64,000 bases of DNA from Neobacillus niacini (GCF_023715785.1 NZ_JAMBOX010000006.1:1-64000), one strand, 5' to 3'; positions 9,533 to 20,345 are shown, counted from the stretch's first letter. Notes: a model not told the origin generated them from the letters alone. Program-made: numbers and translations.

Positions 9533-10248
9533 GCTTCACCATTTATCCGGCGATTGATATGCGGGGCGGCAAATGCGTCCGCCTCCTCCAAGGTGATTAC
9601 GAAAAAGAAACGGTCTATGGTAATTCGCCTTTTGATATGGCACGCAACTTTGCTGCAGACGGAGCACAGTGGATTCACATGGTTGACCTCGACGGCGCCA
9701 AGGACGGCAAGCGGGTTAACGACCAATTTGTGATCCAAGCAGCAAAACAGCTACATAATGTAAAAATTCAAATCGGTGGCGGGATCCGCACCGAGCAGGA
9801 TATCGTCCATTATCTAGAAAACGGCGTCGACCGTGTGATAATTGGTAGCATTGCCGTATCAAATCCAGACTTCGCCATCGGGATGATTAAAAAATACGGC
9901 GCACAAATTGCAGTCGGTATCGACGCCAAAAATGGCTATGTCGCTACCCATGGCTGGCTCGACACCTCAGCGGTCAAAGCGGTCGAGCTCGGCAAGCGGT
10001 TTGCGGACGCTGGAGCGGAGACGTTTATTTTTACCGATATTGCGACAGACGGCATGCTTTCCGGTCCAAACATCACTGCTGTCCAAGAACTTGCCAAAGT
10101 AACTGGCAAAAATGTTATCGCCTCAGGCGGAGTCAGCAGTCTCGAAGACTTAAAGGCACTCGCCGCCGCAAAGGGCATTGGCGGGGCAATTGTCGGCAAG
10201 GCGCTGTATGAAAAGCGGTTTACGTTAAAAGAAGCACTTTTGGTGTAA
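9529..10248 (+). CDS. hisA: ProFAR isomerase
   Basis: Isomerises ProFAR to PRFAR on a half-barrel duplicated (beta/alpha)8 fold. The 239-aa protein starts with the phosphate/Asp motif [17 protein letters not shown] and has the second catalytic Asp in [10 protein letters not shown]. The phosphate-gripping segments GGGIRT and ASGGVSS are both present. Four-base overlap with hisH implies translational coupling. Confidence 0.97.
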   Translation: MSFTIYPAIDMRGGKCVRLLQGDYEKETVYGNSPFDMARNFAADGAQWIHMVDLDGAKDGKRVNDQFVIQAAKQLHNVKIQIGGGIRTEQDIVHYLENGVDRVIIGSIAVSNPDFAIGMIKKYGAQIAVGIDAKNGYVATHGWLDTSAVKAVELGKRFADAGAETFIFTDIATDGMLSGPNITAVQELAKVTGKNVIASGGVSSLEDLKALAAAKGIGGAIVGKALYEKRFTLKEALLV

Positions 10249-10263
10249 GGGGAGGGGATTATT

Positions 10264-11025
10264 TTGGCACTAACAAAACGGATCATCCCGTGCCTTGACG
10301 TAAAGGACGGGCGCGTAGTCAAGGGGATTCAGTTTGTCCAGCTTCGCGATGCCGGCGACCCGGTGGAACTGGCACGGTTTTACGATGAGCAGGGCGCTGA
10401 CGAGCTTGTGTTTCTTGATATCTCGGCTTCGGTTGAGGGTAGGAAAACAATGGTCGAGGTCGTTAAAGCCGTTGCCTCCGAGCTGGCAATTCCGTTCACA
10501 GTCGGCGGCGGAATCAATTCACTAGAAGACATGAAAAAAATCCTTCGCGCCGGGGCGGATAAGGTGTCTCTCAACACAGCAGCAGTGCAAAATCCTGGCC
10601 TCATCAAAGAAGGGGCAAGCTACTTCGGTTCCCAGTGCCTTGTCGTCGCCATCGACGCAAAGTTTGATGCAGAGCTTGGGACGTGGCGGGTTTATACCCA
10701 TGGCGGCAGAACTCCGACCGACAAAAAGGTAATTGACTGGGCTCAGGAGGCCATGGAGCTTGGCGCCGGTGAAATCTTGCTGACAAGCATGGACAGCGAT
10801 GGCGAAAAAAATGGTTTCGACCTGGCGTTAACAAAGGAGGTCAGTGAAGCTGTGTCGATTCCTGTTATCGCTTCAGGCGGGGCTGGCAACGCCGAACATT
10901 TTGCCGAAGCATTTACCAAGGGAAAAGCAGACGCTGCATTGGCTGCCTCCATTTTCCATTATAAAGAAACATCGATCCATGAAGTCAAAAGTTATTTGCG
11001 TGATAAAGGAATATTGGTTCGCTGA
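10264..11025 (+). CDS. hisF: Imidazole glycerol phosphate synthase, cyclase subunit
   Basis: Uses ammonia from HisH to convert PRFAR to imidazole glycerol phosphate and AICAR. The 253-aa barrel has catalytic Asp residues in [13 protein letters not shown] and LTSMDSDG. The start is TTG at 10264 preceded by GGGGAGGGG. It resembles hisA next door, as expected for these paralogous barrels. Confidence 0.97.
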   Translation: MALTKRIIPCLDVKDGRVVKGIQFVQLRDAGDPVELARFYDEQGADELVFLDISASVEGRKTMVEVVKAVASELAIPFTVGGGINSLEDMKKILRAGADKVSLNTAAVQNPGLIKEGASYFGSQCLVVAIDAKFDAELGTWRVYTHGGRTPTDKKVIDWAQEAMELGAGEILLTSMDSDGEKNGFDLALTKEVSEAVSIPVIASGGAGNAEHFAEAFTKGKADAALAASIFHYKETSIHEVKSYLRDKGILVR

Positions 11026-11040
11026 AAGGGAGTATGGACA

Positions 11041-11670
11041 ATGAATATAGAAGAAATACGTTTCGACGAAAAGGGTCTTGTCCCAGCCATCCTTCAGGAC
11101 GCCGAGACATTGGAAGTGTTGACACTGGCCTACATGAATAAAGAGTCGCTTGCGAAAACGCTGGAAACGGGCGAAACTTGGTTTTTCAGCCGCTCGCGCC
11201 AGGAGTTGTGGCATAAGGGGGCAACAAGCGGCAACACCCAATCAGTTGTCGGCATCAAGTACGATTGCGATCAGGATGCCCTGCTTGTCCAAGTGCAGCC
11301 AAGAGGCCCGGCCTGTCATACGGGAGCCGTCAGTTGTTTTTCCGGCGAGGGTGCTACAAAGCGAACATCAAGCCTTGCCGATTATGGAATCCTGCAATCT
11401 CTTGAAAAAGTAATCTTGGATCGCGAGCGGGAACGCCCGGAAGGCGCCTACACCACTTATCTTTTTGAAAAAGGCGTCGACAAAATTTTGAAAAAAGTCG
11501 GCGAAGAGGCGGCCGAGGTGATCATCGCGGCAAAAAACCGGGACCACGAAGAATTGAAGTGGGAAGCCGCCGATTTGCTGTACCACCTCCAAGTTTTATT
11601 AGTGGAACAGGGACTTCCATTTAAAGAAGTATTGCGAACATTAGAAGAACGGCACAAAGGCCGGTCCTAA
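11041..11670 (+). CDS. hisIE: Bifunctional phosphoribosyl-AMP cyclohydrolase / phosphoribosyl-ATP pyrophosphatase
   Basis: Fusion carrying steps 2 and 3 of histidine synthesis. The N-terminal cyclohydrolase has [14 protein letters not shown] and the Zn-binding CDQDALL and GPACHTG (to about residue 105). The C-terminal pyrophosphatase has [16 protein letters not shown] and [10 protein letters not shown] (110-209). Last gene of the operon; a terminator overlaps its end. hisC and histidinol phosphatase are not in this cluster. Confidence 0.96.
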   Translation: MNIEEIRFDEKGLVPAILQDAETLEVLTLAYMNKESLAKTLETGETWFFSRSRQELWHKGATSGNTQSVVGIKYDCDQDALLVQVQPRGPACHTGAVSCFSGEGATKRTSSLADYGILQSLEKVILDRERERPEGAYTTYLFEKGVDKILKKVGEEAAEVIIAAKNRDHEELKWEAADLLYHLQVLLVEQGLPFKEVLRTLEERHKGRS

Positions 11671-11689
11671 AAGGGGCCGGTTTTTTTGG
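11654..11689 (+). terminator. Terminator of the his operon
   Basis: Stem of CCGGTCC with GGGGCCGG followed by T7. It begins within the last codons of hisIE. Confidence 0.8.
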
Positions 11690-11878
11690 TCACTTTTTCA
11701 ATTATTCTGGGCCAAAATGACAAACGATCTGGCCATATCGCATTCCGCCACTCCCCAAAGCCCCCACCCATCCCCCATTCCAAAAAATACCCATCCCCTT
11801 ACCAAAGCCAATCCCTTCTCGTACAAGCCCGAATTGTGTTATACTACATAAGTTATTAAAAGGAAGATGGAGGACTTC

Positions 11879-13369
11879 ATGGTTAAGGACGCTAAAGCAA
11901 GACTGCAAAAAGGGAATATCGTTACATTTGTCCCGACGGGGGAATATTATTTCAAAAAAGGAATAAAGGCATACCATCGACGTGATTTCCTCAAAGCAAA
12001 AAAATATCTGGGACGGGCGCTGCAGCTTGAGCCGGGTGAACCGATGATTGCCTGCCAGTTGGCGATTGTGTCAACCGAACTTGGCGAATTTGAAAATTCC
12101 AACCGACTCTTGCATCTCATCCTTGAAGATCTTGAGCACGAAATGGTGGAGTGCCACTATTTTTTAGCGAATAATTATGCCCATTTGGGATTTTTTAAAG
12201 ATGCTTATCACCATGTAAAACTTTATTTGGAACTCGATCCGGACGGAGATTTTTCCGAAGATGCCGAGGAATTGCTGGAGCTTTTGACATTTGAATCGGA
12301 TGACTTGGAGGAGGAGTTCTACCACCAGGACGATTTAATCGTCAAGCAAGAGCAGGCCCGCGAGCTGTTGGAAACGGGCTACTTTCATAAAGCGATTGAA
12401 CTACTGCATGAAGTGGTCGAGGAGTATCCGGAATATTGGTCAGCCTACAATAACTTGGCACTCGCTTATTTTTACCTTGGCAAGAACGAAAAAGCGGAGT
12501 CGATTCTGGAGGATGTCGTGAAGCGAAATCCGGGCAATCTGCACGCGTTCTGCAACAAAATGGTGTTTGCCCACTACCAAGGGCAGCTAAAATATGTTGC
12601 TGAGATGCTGGAAAAACTGAAAAAGGTCCAGCCGCTTCTAAGCGAGCATCAGTTCAAGCTAGGGACTTCGTTCGCGTTGGTCGGGGAATATGAACTTGCG
12701 TATTTTTGGTTAAAAAAATTATATAAAACCGGGTTTGACGGCGATGGTCCGTTTTATTACTGGCTATCCCATGCAGCGTTTTTTACAGGGCGAGAAACAT
12801 TTGCCGTGACGATATGGAAAAAGGTTCTCGAGCTTAATCCAGATAAGGAAGGTCACGAGCCCTGGAATGTCGAACGGCCAGCCAGTGGATTTGAAGACCT
12901 GTCTCGGTCGATTTTTCAAAAGCTTGAAAGTGACTATGTAGAGGAGCGGCTATTTGCCCTTTTCCTGACATCGGTTTCGAGCAAAAAAGACGAAATCATT
13001 ACTTCAAAGCGACTGTTTCAAAATCAGAAGTTTACGAAGCTGGAAAAGGAATATATTTCGCTTCTCAGGTCGGGGAAACCATCCCGGACGGCCGAGGCCC
13101 AAGAGGTTGCTGAGTTATTTTACGAAAATTATCAGCCAATTGGCGCCGTTGAAGCAGGCTTGTATTTGATGTGGTTCTCGGTGTTTGTAGAGGTCGCCAA
13201 ATCCAACATCTCCTTGAAAAATAAACACGCCTGGGCCGGAGCTGTGGAGTACGTTTGGCATCGTCTCCGCAGTGAAAAGGTGTCACAGCAGGAACTGGCC
13301 AACCGCTACGGCGTGTCGTCAGCGACGATTGGAAAGTATGCGAAGTTAGTTAATGAATTGCTGGACTAG
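11879..13369 (+). CDS. TPR-repeat protein, YvcD-like
   Basis: A 496-aa soluble protein of tetratricopeptide-like helical repeats. Repeats are seen at YYFKKGIKAYHRRDFLKAKK, FKDAYHHVKLYLELDP, WSAYNNLALAYFYLGKNEKA and so on to about residue 330. The C-terminus ends in a helix-turn-helix-like stretch (SQQELANRYGVSSATIGKYA). The start at 11879 is favoured by TGGAGGA upstream. It sits before trxB as yvcD does in Bacillus. Role unknown; the HTH-like tail hints at nucleic-acid or regulatory contact. Confidence 0.8.
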   Translation: MVKDAKARLQKGNIVTFVPTGEYYFKKGIKAYHRRDFLKAKKYLGRALQLEPGEPMIACQLAIVSTELGEFENSNRLLHLILEDLEHEMVECHYFLANNYAHLGFFKDAYHHVKLYLELDPDGDFSEDAEELLELLTFESDDLEEEFYHQDDLIVKQEQARELLETGYFHKAIELLHEVVEEYPEYWSAYNNLALAYFYLGKNEKAESILEDVVKRNPGNLHAFCNKMVFAHYQGQLKYVAEMLEKLKKVQPLLSEHQFKLGTSFALVGEYELAYFWLKKLYKTGFDGDGPFYYWLSHAAFFTGRETFAVTIWKKVLELNPDKEGHEPWNVERPASGFEDLSRSIFQKLESDYVEERLFALFLTSVSSKKDEIITSKRLFQNQKFTKLEKEYISLLRSGKPSRTAEAQEVAELFYENYQPIGAVEAGLYLMWFSVFVEVAKSNISLKNKHAWAGAVEYVWHRLRSEKVSQQELANRYGVSSATIGKYAKLVNELLD

Positions 13370-13450
13370 TAATTTAGGAAAATCAGAAGAATTAGCCCAA
13401 TTACCGCGGACGATGAGCAGATTTTTGGACTTAAAATAGAATGTTTAATA

Positions 13451-14459
<1,009 letters not shown>

Positions 14460-14637
14460 AAGTAATAGGGTCACTAAGGGAAGAAGCACGGAAACGAAGG
14501 GGAAACTATCCTATTGTAAATTTTGTAAACAAAAAAGTGAAAAAAGTAACCCGTTTTTCACCCAACTGTAACAGAAGTGAAACAAAAATATTGTATGCTT
14601 ATATAAATTGACCCCCTTTAAAATATATACCTTTTCC
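14460..14637. other. Gene-free stretch after trxB
   Basis: No convincing ORF. AT-rich, with several short repeats of GTGAAA/AAGTAAC type, leading into the terminator at 14638. Confidence 0.5.
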
Positions 14638-14668
14638 GCACAGGACCAGCAGCCTGTGCTATTTTTTT
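14638..14668 (+). terminator. Terminator between trxB and yvcI
   Basis: Stem GCACAGG/CCTGTGC with a T7 run. It lies about 180 bp after the trxB stop. Confidence 0.85.
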
Positions 14669-14728
14669 GTGCTCCACGCAAAAGGGGAACCGTGATAATA
14701 CCTTTAACAAGGTGCAAAGTCATAGATT

Positions 14729-14741
14729 GGTGCCTGACACC
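14729..14741. repeat. Palindromic repeat GGTGCCTGACACC, copy in trxB-yvcI gap
   Basis: Reverse-complement form of the repeat at 163; here the palindrome extends to ATTGGTGCCTGACACCAAT. Confidence 0.6.
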
Positions 14742-14796
14742 AATAACTATTATCACTGTTAACAAATAATTAACAGAATTATCAATTTTGTATTCG

Positions 14797-14825
14797 TTGT
14801 GGCGGTGTTCTAAACATAGTATAAT
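14797..14825 (+). promoter_or_regulatory. Likely sigma-A promoter of the yvcI-rapZ-yvcK-whiA-crh operon
   Basis: TTGTGG, 17 bp, TATAAT, about 75 bp before the yvcI start. Confidence 0.65.
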
Positions 14826-14898
14826 GGTATGAATCAATATTTATGTTATATTGGGATATTAGCGTAACCAACCGTTTTTATAAAGAGGGTGAATTGTT

Positions 14899-15357
14899 GT
14901 GCAACGGGTCACCAATTGTGTGTTGATTAGAGATAATAAGGTATTGTTGCTGCAGAAACCGCGGCGGGGCTGGTGGGTGGCACCGGGCGGAAAGATGGAG
15001 CCGGGTGAATCGGTCCGGGATTCTTGCATCCGGGAATACCGTGAAGAAACGGGCGTATACTTAAAGAACCCACAGTTAAAAGGAATTTTCACGATGATTA
15101 TGAAGGAAGGGGATCAGCTCCTTTCAGAATGGATGATGTTTACGTTTGTGGCCACGGATTCGGACGGACTCGACCTCGAGGAATCAGAAGAAGGGAAGCT
15201 CCAGTGGCATCCGATTGACCAAATCAAAGGTCTGCCCATGGCCGCTGGGGACCATCATATTCTTGATTACATGATCCATGGAAAAGGGATAATTTACGGT
15301 ACTTTTACATACACCAAAGACTTCCAGCTTATCAGTTATCGATTAGATCCAGGTTAA
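14899..15357 (+). CDS. yvcI: NUDIX hydrolase, YvcI-like
   Basis: A 152-aa NUDIX-fold pyrophosphohydrolase. The Nudix box runs from GGKMEPGES to CIREYREETG near residues 34-56, with all consensus Glu residues present. GTG start preceded by AGAGGGTG. In Bacillus it is the first gene of the operon containing rapZ, yvcK and whiA. The substrate cannot be told from sequence. Confidence 0.9.
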   Translation: MQRVTNCVLIRDNKVLLLQKPRRGWWVAPGGKMEPGESVRDSCIREYREETGVYLKNPQLKGIFTMIMKEGDQLLSEWMMFTFVATDSDGLDLEESEEGKLQWHPIDQIKGLPMAAGDHHILDYMIHGKGIIYGTFTYTKDFQLISYRLDPG

Positions 15358-15379
15358 ATATTGAATAGGGGGAATACAA

Positions 15380-16276
15380 ATGAGTACCGGTTCGACAAAT
15401 GATATCCAAATGGTCATTATTACCGGAATGTCCGGCGCAGGAAAAACAGTTGCAATTCAAAGCTTTGAGGATTTAGGGTTCTTCTGTGTCGATAATTTGC
15501 CTCCTACATTGCTGCCAAAGTTCCTTGAACTTATGAAAGAATCTGGGAATAAAATGAATAAAGTGGCCCTTGTCATGGACCTTCGCGGCAGGGAATTTTT
15601 CGACCATCTGTTTAAAGCTTTGGATGACGATCTCGCGGAAACCTCTTGGGTTACCCCGCAAATTCTTTTCCTTGATGCGGATGATTCGACACTCGTTCGC
15701 CGCTATAAGGAGACTAGGAGGTCCCATCCGCTGGCAAAGTCAGCTTCACCGCTTGAAGGAATTAAGCTTGAGCGCGAGCTATTAGAGGAATTAAAAGGAA
15801 GAGCCCAGATAATTTACAATACTTCCCAAATGAAACCGCGGGAATTACGTGAGAAGATATTATCTGAGTTTACTGCGAATAATCATCAAATCTTTACTGT
15901 CAATGTGATGTCGTTTGGATTTAAACACGGAATCCCAATTGATGCCGATCTTATCTTCGATGTACGATTCCTGCCAAACCCACATTATATTGAGCACATG
16001 CGTCCAAAAACTGGTATGGATGAAGAAGTCTCCAGCTATGTTTTAAAATGGACTGAAACGCAGAAGTTTTTGGAAAAAGTTACCGACCTGCTCAGCTTTA
16101 TGCTGCCTCATTATAAACGGGAAGGCAAAGCGCAGCTGGTCATCGGGATTGGCTGTACCGGCGGGCAGCATCGTTCAGTCGCCTTAGCCGAATATCTCGG
16201 GCGATTTTTCCAAAAGGATTATACAACTGTTGTTTCACACCGTGACATTGAGAGGAGAAAGGAAAAGACAACATGA
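15380..16276 (+). CDS. rapZ: RNase adapter/nucleotide-binding protein RapZ (YvcJ)
   Basis: P-loop protein of the RapZ family: an ATP/GTP-binding protein, which in E. coli delivers small RNA GlmZ to RNase E and in B. subtilis (YvcJ) affects competence. Walker A GMSGAGKT is at residues 13-20 and the conserved C-terminal signature [12 protein letters not shown] near 255. The 298-aa length is typical. Overlaps yvcK by 4 bp (ATGA). Confidence 0.95.
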   Translation: MSTGSTNDIQMVIITGMSGAGKTVAIQSFEDLGFFCVDNLPPTLLPKFLELMKESGNKMNKVALVMDLRGREFFDHLFKALDDDLAETSWVTPQILFLDADDSTLVRRYKETRRSHPLAKSASPLEGIKLERELLEELKGRAQIIYNTSQMKPRELREKILSEFTANNHQIFTVNVMSFGFKHGIPIDADLIFDVRFLPNPHYIEHMRPKTGMDEEVSSYVLKWTETQKFLEKVTDLLSFMLPHYKREGKAQLVIGIGCTGGQHRSVALAEYLGRFFQKDYTTVVSHRDIERRKEKTT

Positions 16277-17256
16277 GCTATATTGGTCAGCCAAGAATCG
16301 TTGTTATCGGCGGGGGAACGGGGCTGCCGGTGCTGCTGCGGGGCCTAAAGCAATATCCTGTAGACATCACCGCGATAGTCACCGTAGCCGATGATGGCGG
16401 CAGTTCTGGCAGAATACGCGATGACCTTCATATACCTCCCCCTGGCGATGTCCGCAATGTCCTGGTGGCGTTATCGGACGTCGAACCGCTCGTGGAGGAA
16501 ATGTTTCAGCACCGCTTTAAAACATCAAATGAGCTTTCCGGGCATTCGCTTGGCAATTTGATTTTGGCGGCCATGACCTCGATTACCGGAAACTTCGTCC
16601 ATGCCATCCAGGAAATGAGCAAGGTATTGAATGTCCGAGGCAAGGTTCTGCCAGCCGCCAATCAAAGCGTCGTGCTTCATGCGGAAATGGAAGACGGTAT
16701 GATTGTTTCCGGAGAATCGAAAATTCCTTACTCCGGTAAAAAAATTAAAAAGGTTTTTTTGACGCCGAGACATATTCGTCCGCTGCCGGAGGCGATTCAA
16801 GCGATTCGCCAGGCGGATTTGATTATTCTTGGGCCTGGCAGCTTATATACCAGCATTTTGCCCAATCTCCTCGTTCCAAGGCTGGGGGATGAGGTATGCC
16901 GCTCGGAAGCCAAAAAGGTGTACATTTGCAACTTGATGACACAGGCTGGAGAAACGCATGGTTATTCAGCAAGTGACCATGTGCGGGCGCTGTATGACCA
17001 TATGAGCTGTGCGTTTATTAACACAATTCTGGTGAATAATGAAGAGATTCCGCCGGATGTTCAGCTTCGCTATAAAGAGGAACTGGCAAACCCTGTTTCC
17101 TACGATTTGCCGGGTCTTTCCGAGCTTGGACTTGAGGTGGTTCACGCCGACATCGCTAACCTAGAAAACGGTGCGCTTCGGCATGATCCAAAAAAAGTCG
17201 CAAAAATCTTATATAATTTATTAATTGCTGAAACCAAAAAGCGTTATGAAGCGTAA
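16273..17256 (+). CDS. yvcK: Gluconeogenesis/cell-shape factor YvcK (UPF0052)
   Basis: CofD-like fold protein needed in B. subtilis for growth on gluconeogenic carbon sources and for correct cell shape. The signature [16 protein letters not shown] is at residues 11-26, with [12 protein letters not shown] soon after and [16 protein letters not shown] later. 327 aa. Translation is probably coupled to rapZ. Confidence 0.95.
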   Translation: MSYIGQPRIVVIGGGTGLPVLLRGLKQYPVDITAIVTVADDGGSSGRIRDDLHIPPPGDVRNVLVALSDVEPLVEEMFQHRFKTSNELSGHSLGNLILAAMTSITGNFVHAIQEMSKVLNVRGKVLPAANQSVVLHAEMEDGMIVSGESKIPYSGKKIKKVFLTPRHIRPLPEAIQAIRQADLIILGPGSLYTSILPNLLVPRLGDEVCRSEAKKVYICNLMTQAGETHGYSASDHVRALYDHMSCAFINTILVNNEEIPPDVQLRYKEELANPVSYDLPGLSELGLEVVHADIANLENGALRHDPKKVAKILYNLLIAETKKRYEA

Positions 17257-17384
17257 ATAAGGTGTCTGTATTATTTTTTATTTCAGCTTCGCACGCATAA
17301 ATTCAACTACGCCTCTGTCTTCGTCCTAACGGACTTGCCAGTCGGCGGGTTTACATGCGGGTTTACATTTAATAAAGTGTCTGT
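17256..17384 (-). repeat. Dispersed element of about 75 bp, copy 2, with flanking direct repeats
   Basis: The element (17283-17373) lies between yvcK and whiA. It is bracketed by AATAAGGTGTCTGT (17256-17269) and AATAAAGTGTCTGT (17371-17384), a 13/14 match that looks like a target-site duplication. Relative to copies 1 and 3 the inner stem is imperfect and about 15 bp are added before the terminal TTTAAT. Confidence 0.75.
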
Positions 17385-17403
17385 TTCAGTTGGAGGTGAG
17401 GGA

Positions 17404-18351
17404 ATGTCTTTCGCTTCGGAAACGAAAAAGGAATTAACGAACCTGGAAGTGAAACCCTGTTGCAGCCTTGCCGAGCTGTCGGCATTGATTCGCATGAACG
17501 GTTCCCTTTCCTTTTCTAATCGAAAAATTGTTGTCGATATTCAAACCGAAAATGCAGCGATTGCCAGAAGAATTTACACATTATTGAAAAGGAATTACCA
17601 GGTGCAGGTCGAACTCCTCGTTCGGAAAAAAATGCGCCTAAAAAAGAACAACGTCTACATTGTCCGGCTGACGGAACGGGCAAAAGAAATTCTTGAAGAC
17701 ATGAAAATCATCGGCGAAGGGTTTACCTTTATCCACGATATTTCAGAAGAGCTAATCAAGAAGAAATGTTGTAAGCGTTCTTATTTACGCGGCGCATTTC
17801 TCGCCGGGGGTTCTGTCAACAACCCGGAAACGTCTTCCTATCATTTGGAAATTGCTTCACTTTATAAGGAACATAATGATTCCTTATGTGAATTAATGAA
17901 TACATTTGGGCTCAACAGCAAGACGTTGGAGCGGAAGAAAGGTTATATTAATTATTTAAAAGAGGCGGAAAAAATCACTGAGTTTTTAAATATTGTAGGC
18001 GCCCATAACGCCTTGCTCCGCTTTGAGGACGTGCGGATTGTCCGCGATATGCGGAATTCAGTGAATCGCCTGGTAAACTGTGAAACCGCCAATCTGAATA
18101 AAACCATTGGCGCATCGCTCCGGCAGGTTGAAAATATCCGTTTTATTGACCAAACTGTCGGTCTGCAGATTTTGCCTGATAAATTGCGGGAAATCGCCGA
18201 GCTTCGGATGAACTACACCGAGGTGACACTGAAAGAGCTGGGAGAAATGGTGTCCGGCGGCACGATCAGTAAATCGGGCATCAATCACCGGTTGCGGAAA
18301 ATCGATGAGATTGCTGAAAAGCTGCGCGCCGGGGAAGTGCCTAAGCAATAA
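17404..18351 (+). CDS. whiA: Sporulation/cell-division regulator WhiA
   Basis: DNA-binding protein with an N-terminal LAGLIDADG-like homing-endonuclease fold and a C-terminal helix-turn-helix. 315 aa. [13 protein letters not shown] near residue 138 is the characteristic segment, and the HTH spans about [20 protein letters not shown] near the end. The start ATG at 17404 follows GGAGGTGAGG; the in-frame upstream start would lie inside the repeat element. Confidence 0.95.
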   Translation: MSFASETKKELTNLEVKPCCSLAELSALIRMNGSLSFSNRKIVVDIQTENAAIARRIYTLLKRNYQVQVELLVRKKMRLKKNNVYIVRLTERAKEILEDMKIIGEGFTFIHDISEELIKKKCCKRSYLRGAFLAGGSVNNPETSSYHLEIASLYKEHNDSLCELMNTFGLNSKTLERKKGYINYLKEAEKITEFLNIVGAHNALLRFEDVRIVRDMRNSVNRLVNCETANLNKTIGASLRQVENIRFIDQTVGLQILPDKLREIAELRMNYTEVTLKELGEMVSGGTISKSGINHRLRKIDEIAEKLRAGEVPKQ

Positions 18352-18428
18352 TTTTTTGTGAAGAAATTGTCAATTTATTTTTTTGGAATAATATATACAA
18401 AAGGAACATATTTGAGGAGGAATTTGTC

Positions 18429-18686
18429 ATGTTGGAGAAACAAGTAGAAGTCAAATTGAAAACAGGTCTGCAAGCCCGGCCGGCCGCACTGTTTGTGCAG
18501 GAAGCGAATCGCTTTTCGGCCGACATTTTTCTGGAGAAGGACGGCAAAAAGGTCAACGCGAAAAGCATCATGGGCTTAATGAGCTTGGCGGTTGGTTCCG
18601 GAGTGGTAATCAACATCATCGCGGACGGCGATGACGAAGAAAAAGCCATCACCGAACTGGCACAGTTTATTGAAAAAGATCATTAA
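18429..18686 (+). CDS. crh: HPr-like catabolite repression protein Crh
   Basis: Paralogue of HPr that cannot act in sugar transport because the active-site His15 is replaced: TGLQARPAAL has Gln there. Ser46 is kept in AKSIMGLMSL, so HPrK can phosphorylate it and make it a CcpA co-repressor. 85 aa, standard length. Its kinase gene hprK lies 17 kb upstream. GAGGAGG ribosome site. Confidence 0.96.
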   Translation: MLEKQVEVKLKTGLQARPAALFVQEANRFSADIFLEKDGKKVNAKSIMGLMSLAVGSGVVINIIADGDDEEKAITELAQFIEKDH

Positions 18687-18691
18687 TAGGA

Positions 18692-18726
18692 AGGGTTCGG
18701 CTGTTGTGGATGGCTGGACCTTTTTA
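18692..18726 (+). terminator. Terminator after crh
   Basis: GGTTCGGC pairs with GCTGGACC (two G-U pairs), followed by T5. Confidence 0.7.
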
Positions 18727-18912
18727 TTTTGGCTAAAATCAATCTTAGATTTGTTTTTTTTTGGAATCCATGCTTTTTAAAAAGGAGCATTGGTCCAAGC
18801 ACATACCTTTGTAATTCCATATATTAACATAGAACATGTACTAAAGCATTACCTACGTTGATCTTCTCGTGTCCCAAGGACAGCAAGTTTAAATGGAAGG
18901 GAAGTGAAAAAA

Positions 18913-19077
18913 ATGGGATGTGGCTGTGGAGGTAATTCTTCCAATGTAAGATCGTCATATATTGGAAACTATTATTCATCCGATCAGAAAAAAAAATCTA
19001 AGAAACCAATATTTTTACGACCTCAAAACAATCATCTGAAAAACCAAGAAAACCAAAGTGAAAAGAATGAAGGATGA
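18913..19077 (+). CDS. Small hypothetical protein, 54 aa, Cys/Gly N-terminus
   Basis: Not recognised. It starts MGCGCGGNSSNVRSS and ends in a Lys/Asn/Gln-rich hydrophilic tail. The start follows GGAAGGGAAGTG. A strong hairpin (19109-19140) follows the stop. The isolated unit with its own ribosome site and terminator supports a real gene. The GCGCGG head could bind metal or take part in spore-coat crosslinking, but that is only a guess. Confidence 0.55.
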   Translation: MGCGCGGNSSNVRSSYIGNYYSSDQKKKSKKPIFLRPQNNHLKNQENQSEKNEG

Positions 19078-19108
19078 TTGGTTTTGTTTTGGAACTAATA
19101 GATAGTAG

Positions 19109-19142
19109 TTATGCCTTGATTACTTAACTAATCAAGGCATTT
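19109..19142 (+). terminator. Terminator after the 54-aa ORF
   Basis: ATGCCTTGATTA/TAATCAAGGCAT stem with a short loop followed by TTTATATTTT. Confidence 0.75.
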
Positions 19143-19159
19143 ATATTTTATAAAAATAA

Positions 19160-19190
19160 AACAACCGGCATCAAGGGCCGGTTGTTACTG
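19160..19190 (-). terminator. Terminator of clpP
   Basis: AACAACCGGC/GCCGGTTGTT stem; on the minus strand it is followed by TTTTATTTTT. The dispersed element lies between it and the clpP stop. Confidence 0.85.
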
Positions 19191-19232
19191 TCAAACTTAT
19201 TTAGCTAATCAGAATTTATATCCATAAATTCT

Positions 19233-19301
19233 GAACGCATAAATTCAACTACGCCTCTGTCTTCGTCCTAACGGACTCGTCAGTCGGCGAGTTTTCATTT
19301 A
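19233..19301 (-). repeat. Dispersed element of about 75 bp, copy 3, touching the clpP stop codon
   Basis: Same sequence as copies 1 and 2, with the stem CTCGTC/GGCGAG (one G-U pair). On the minus strand the motif AAATGAAAACTCGCC supplies the clpP stop codon TGA (19295-19297). In another frame it contains an intact 17-codon ORF starting [11 protein letters not shown]. Confidence 0.75.
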
Positions 19302-19897
19302 TCTTTCTTTTCAATAGGGTTGCGTGTTACGATATTGTCGATTAAGCCATACTCTTTGGCTCTTTCAGCTGTCATGAAGTTATCGCGGTCGGTATCGCGC
19401 TGGATGACTTCGATTGGCTGGCCGGTACGCTCAGCTAAGATGCCGTTTAATTTTTCACGAAGGAACAAAATACGCTTGGCGGCAATCTCGATTTCAGTTG
19501 CCTGGCCTTGTGCCCCGCCGAGCGGCTGGTGAATCATGACTTCCGCGTTCGGTAATGCAAAGCGCTTGCCCTTTTCCCCTGCAGAAAGTAAGAAGGCACC
19601 CATGGATGCTGCCATACCGATACAAACAGTCGATACATTCGGGCGAATATATTGCATCGTATCATAAATGGCCATTCCGGCTGTAATGCTTCCGCCAGGG
19701 CTGTTGATGTATAGGGTAATGTCTTTTTCAGGGTTTTCTGCTTCCAGGAACAATAATTGCGCCACGATACTGTTGGCCACATTATCATCAATCGCGCTGC
19801 CAAGCATGATAATCCGGTCTTTTAACAAACGGGAATAAATGTCATATGCACGTTCGCCACGGTTCGTTTGTTCAATAACTGTAGGAATCAAATTCAT
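19295..19897 (-). CDS. clpP: ATP-dependent Clp protease proteolytic subunit
   Basis: Serine protease that forms the tetradecameric chamber of the Clp machines. The 200-aa protein has the catalytic Ser in [11 protein letters not shown] (near 98), His in [10 protein letters not shown] (near 123) and Asp in the RDTDRDNFM region (near 172). Start [19 protein letters not shown] with GAGGAGGAAG upstream. A CtsR operator overlaps its promoter. The last codons abut the dispersed element. Confidence 0.98.
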   Translation of the reverse strand: MNLIPTVIEQTNRGERAYDIYSRLLKDRIIMLGSAIDDNVANSIVAQLLFLEAENPEKDITLYINSPGGSITAGMAIYDTMQYIRPNVSTVCIGMAASMGAFLLSAGEKGKRFALPNAEVMIHQPLGGAQGQATEIEIAAKRILFLREKLNGILAERTGQPIEVIQRDTDRDNFMTAERAKEYGLIDNIVTRNPIEKKDK

Positions 19898-19942
19898 TTT
19901 TCTTCCTCCTCTGAATGGAAATGTAAAAGCTTATGTATAGTT

Positions 19943-19971
19943 ATCATACAATGATGGTCAATAAAGGTCAA
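19943..19971 (-). promoter_or_regulatory. clpP sigma-A promoter
   Basis: On the minus strand: TTGACC (19971-19966), 17 bp, TATGAT (19948-19943). Confidence 0.85.
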
Positions 19972-19972
19972 A
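19956..19972. promoter_or_regulatory. CtsR operator of clpP
   Basis: GGTCAAT-AAA-GGTCAAA, matching the CtsR heptad direct repeat (RGTCAAA-NAN-RGTCAAA) at all but one position. It overlaps the -35 hexamer, so CtsR would block RNA polymerase until heat or protein stress. Confidence 0.9.
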
Positions 19973-20066
19973 CAATTCACCTCGAAATTTGTTCGACAAC
20001 TTCCCTCAATAAGCATAACCAATCCCATAGCTTTTTAAAACTAATTTCCACCTAATTGATTAAACG

Positions 20067-20120
20067 AAAAGAGACAGTCTAATAGTCATTTGTTTAATGA
20101 CTCTTTAGACTGTCTCTTTT
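20067..20120 (-). terminator. Long hairpin downstream of tRNA-Arg
   Basis: AAAAGAGACAGTCTAA pairs with TTAGACTGTCTCTTTT, with an inner AGTCAT/ATGACT stem. It lies immediately 3' of the tRNA on the minus strand. Confidence 0.8.
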
Positions 20121-20125
20121 AGTAA

Positions 20126-20197
20126 CGCCCTCGGCAGGAATCGAACCCACATTTTAAGAACCGGAATCTTACGTGCTATCCGTTGCACCACGAGGGC
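20126..20197 (-). tRNA. tRNA-Arg (anticodon CCG)
   Basis: The minus strand folds as a cloverleaf: acceptor GCCCTCG/CGAGGGC, D arm GTGC...GCAC, anticodon stem TAAGA/TCTTA with loop TTCCGGT, and T arm with GGTTCGATTC. CCG at positions 34-36 reads CGG (Arg). CCA is not encoded. It sits at the border of the accessory island. Confidence 0.93.
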
Positions 20198-20345
20198 AAA
20201 ATTATTAGCGACTTTTATATTATAGAATATTTTATTTGAAATTGCAAGTGTCTATTCAAGGTAGCTTTGAATAATGGCATAATTCTAGCACAGGAAAAGC
20301 TTCCCTTTGTATATAATATGATGTCATGTTTTTAGGGGGGATTTT

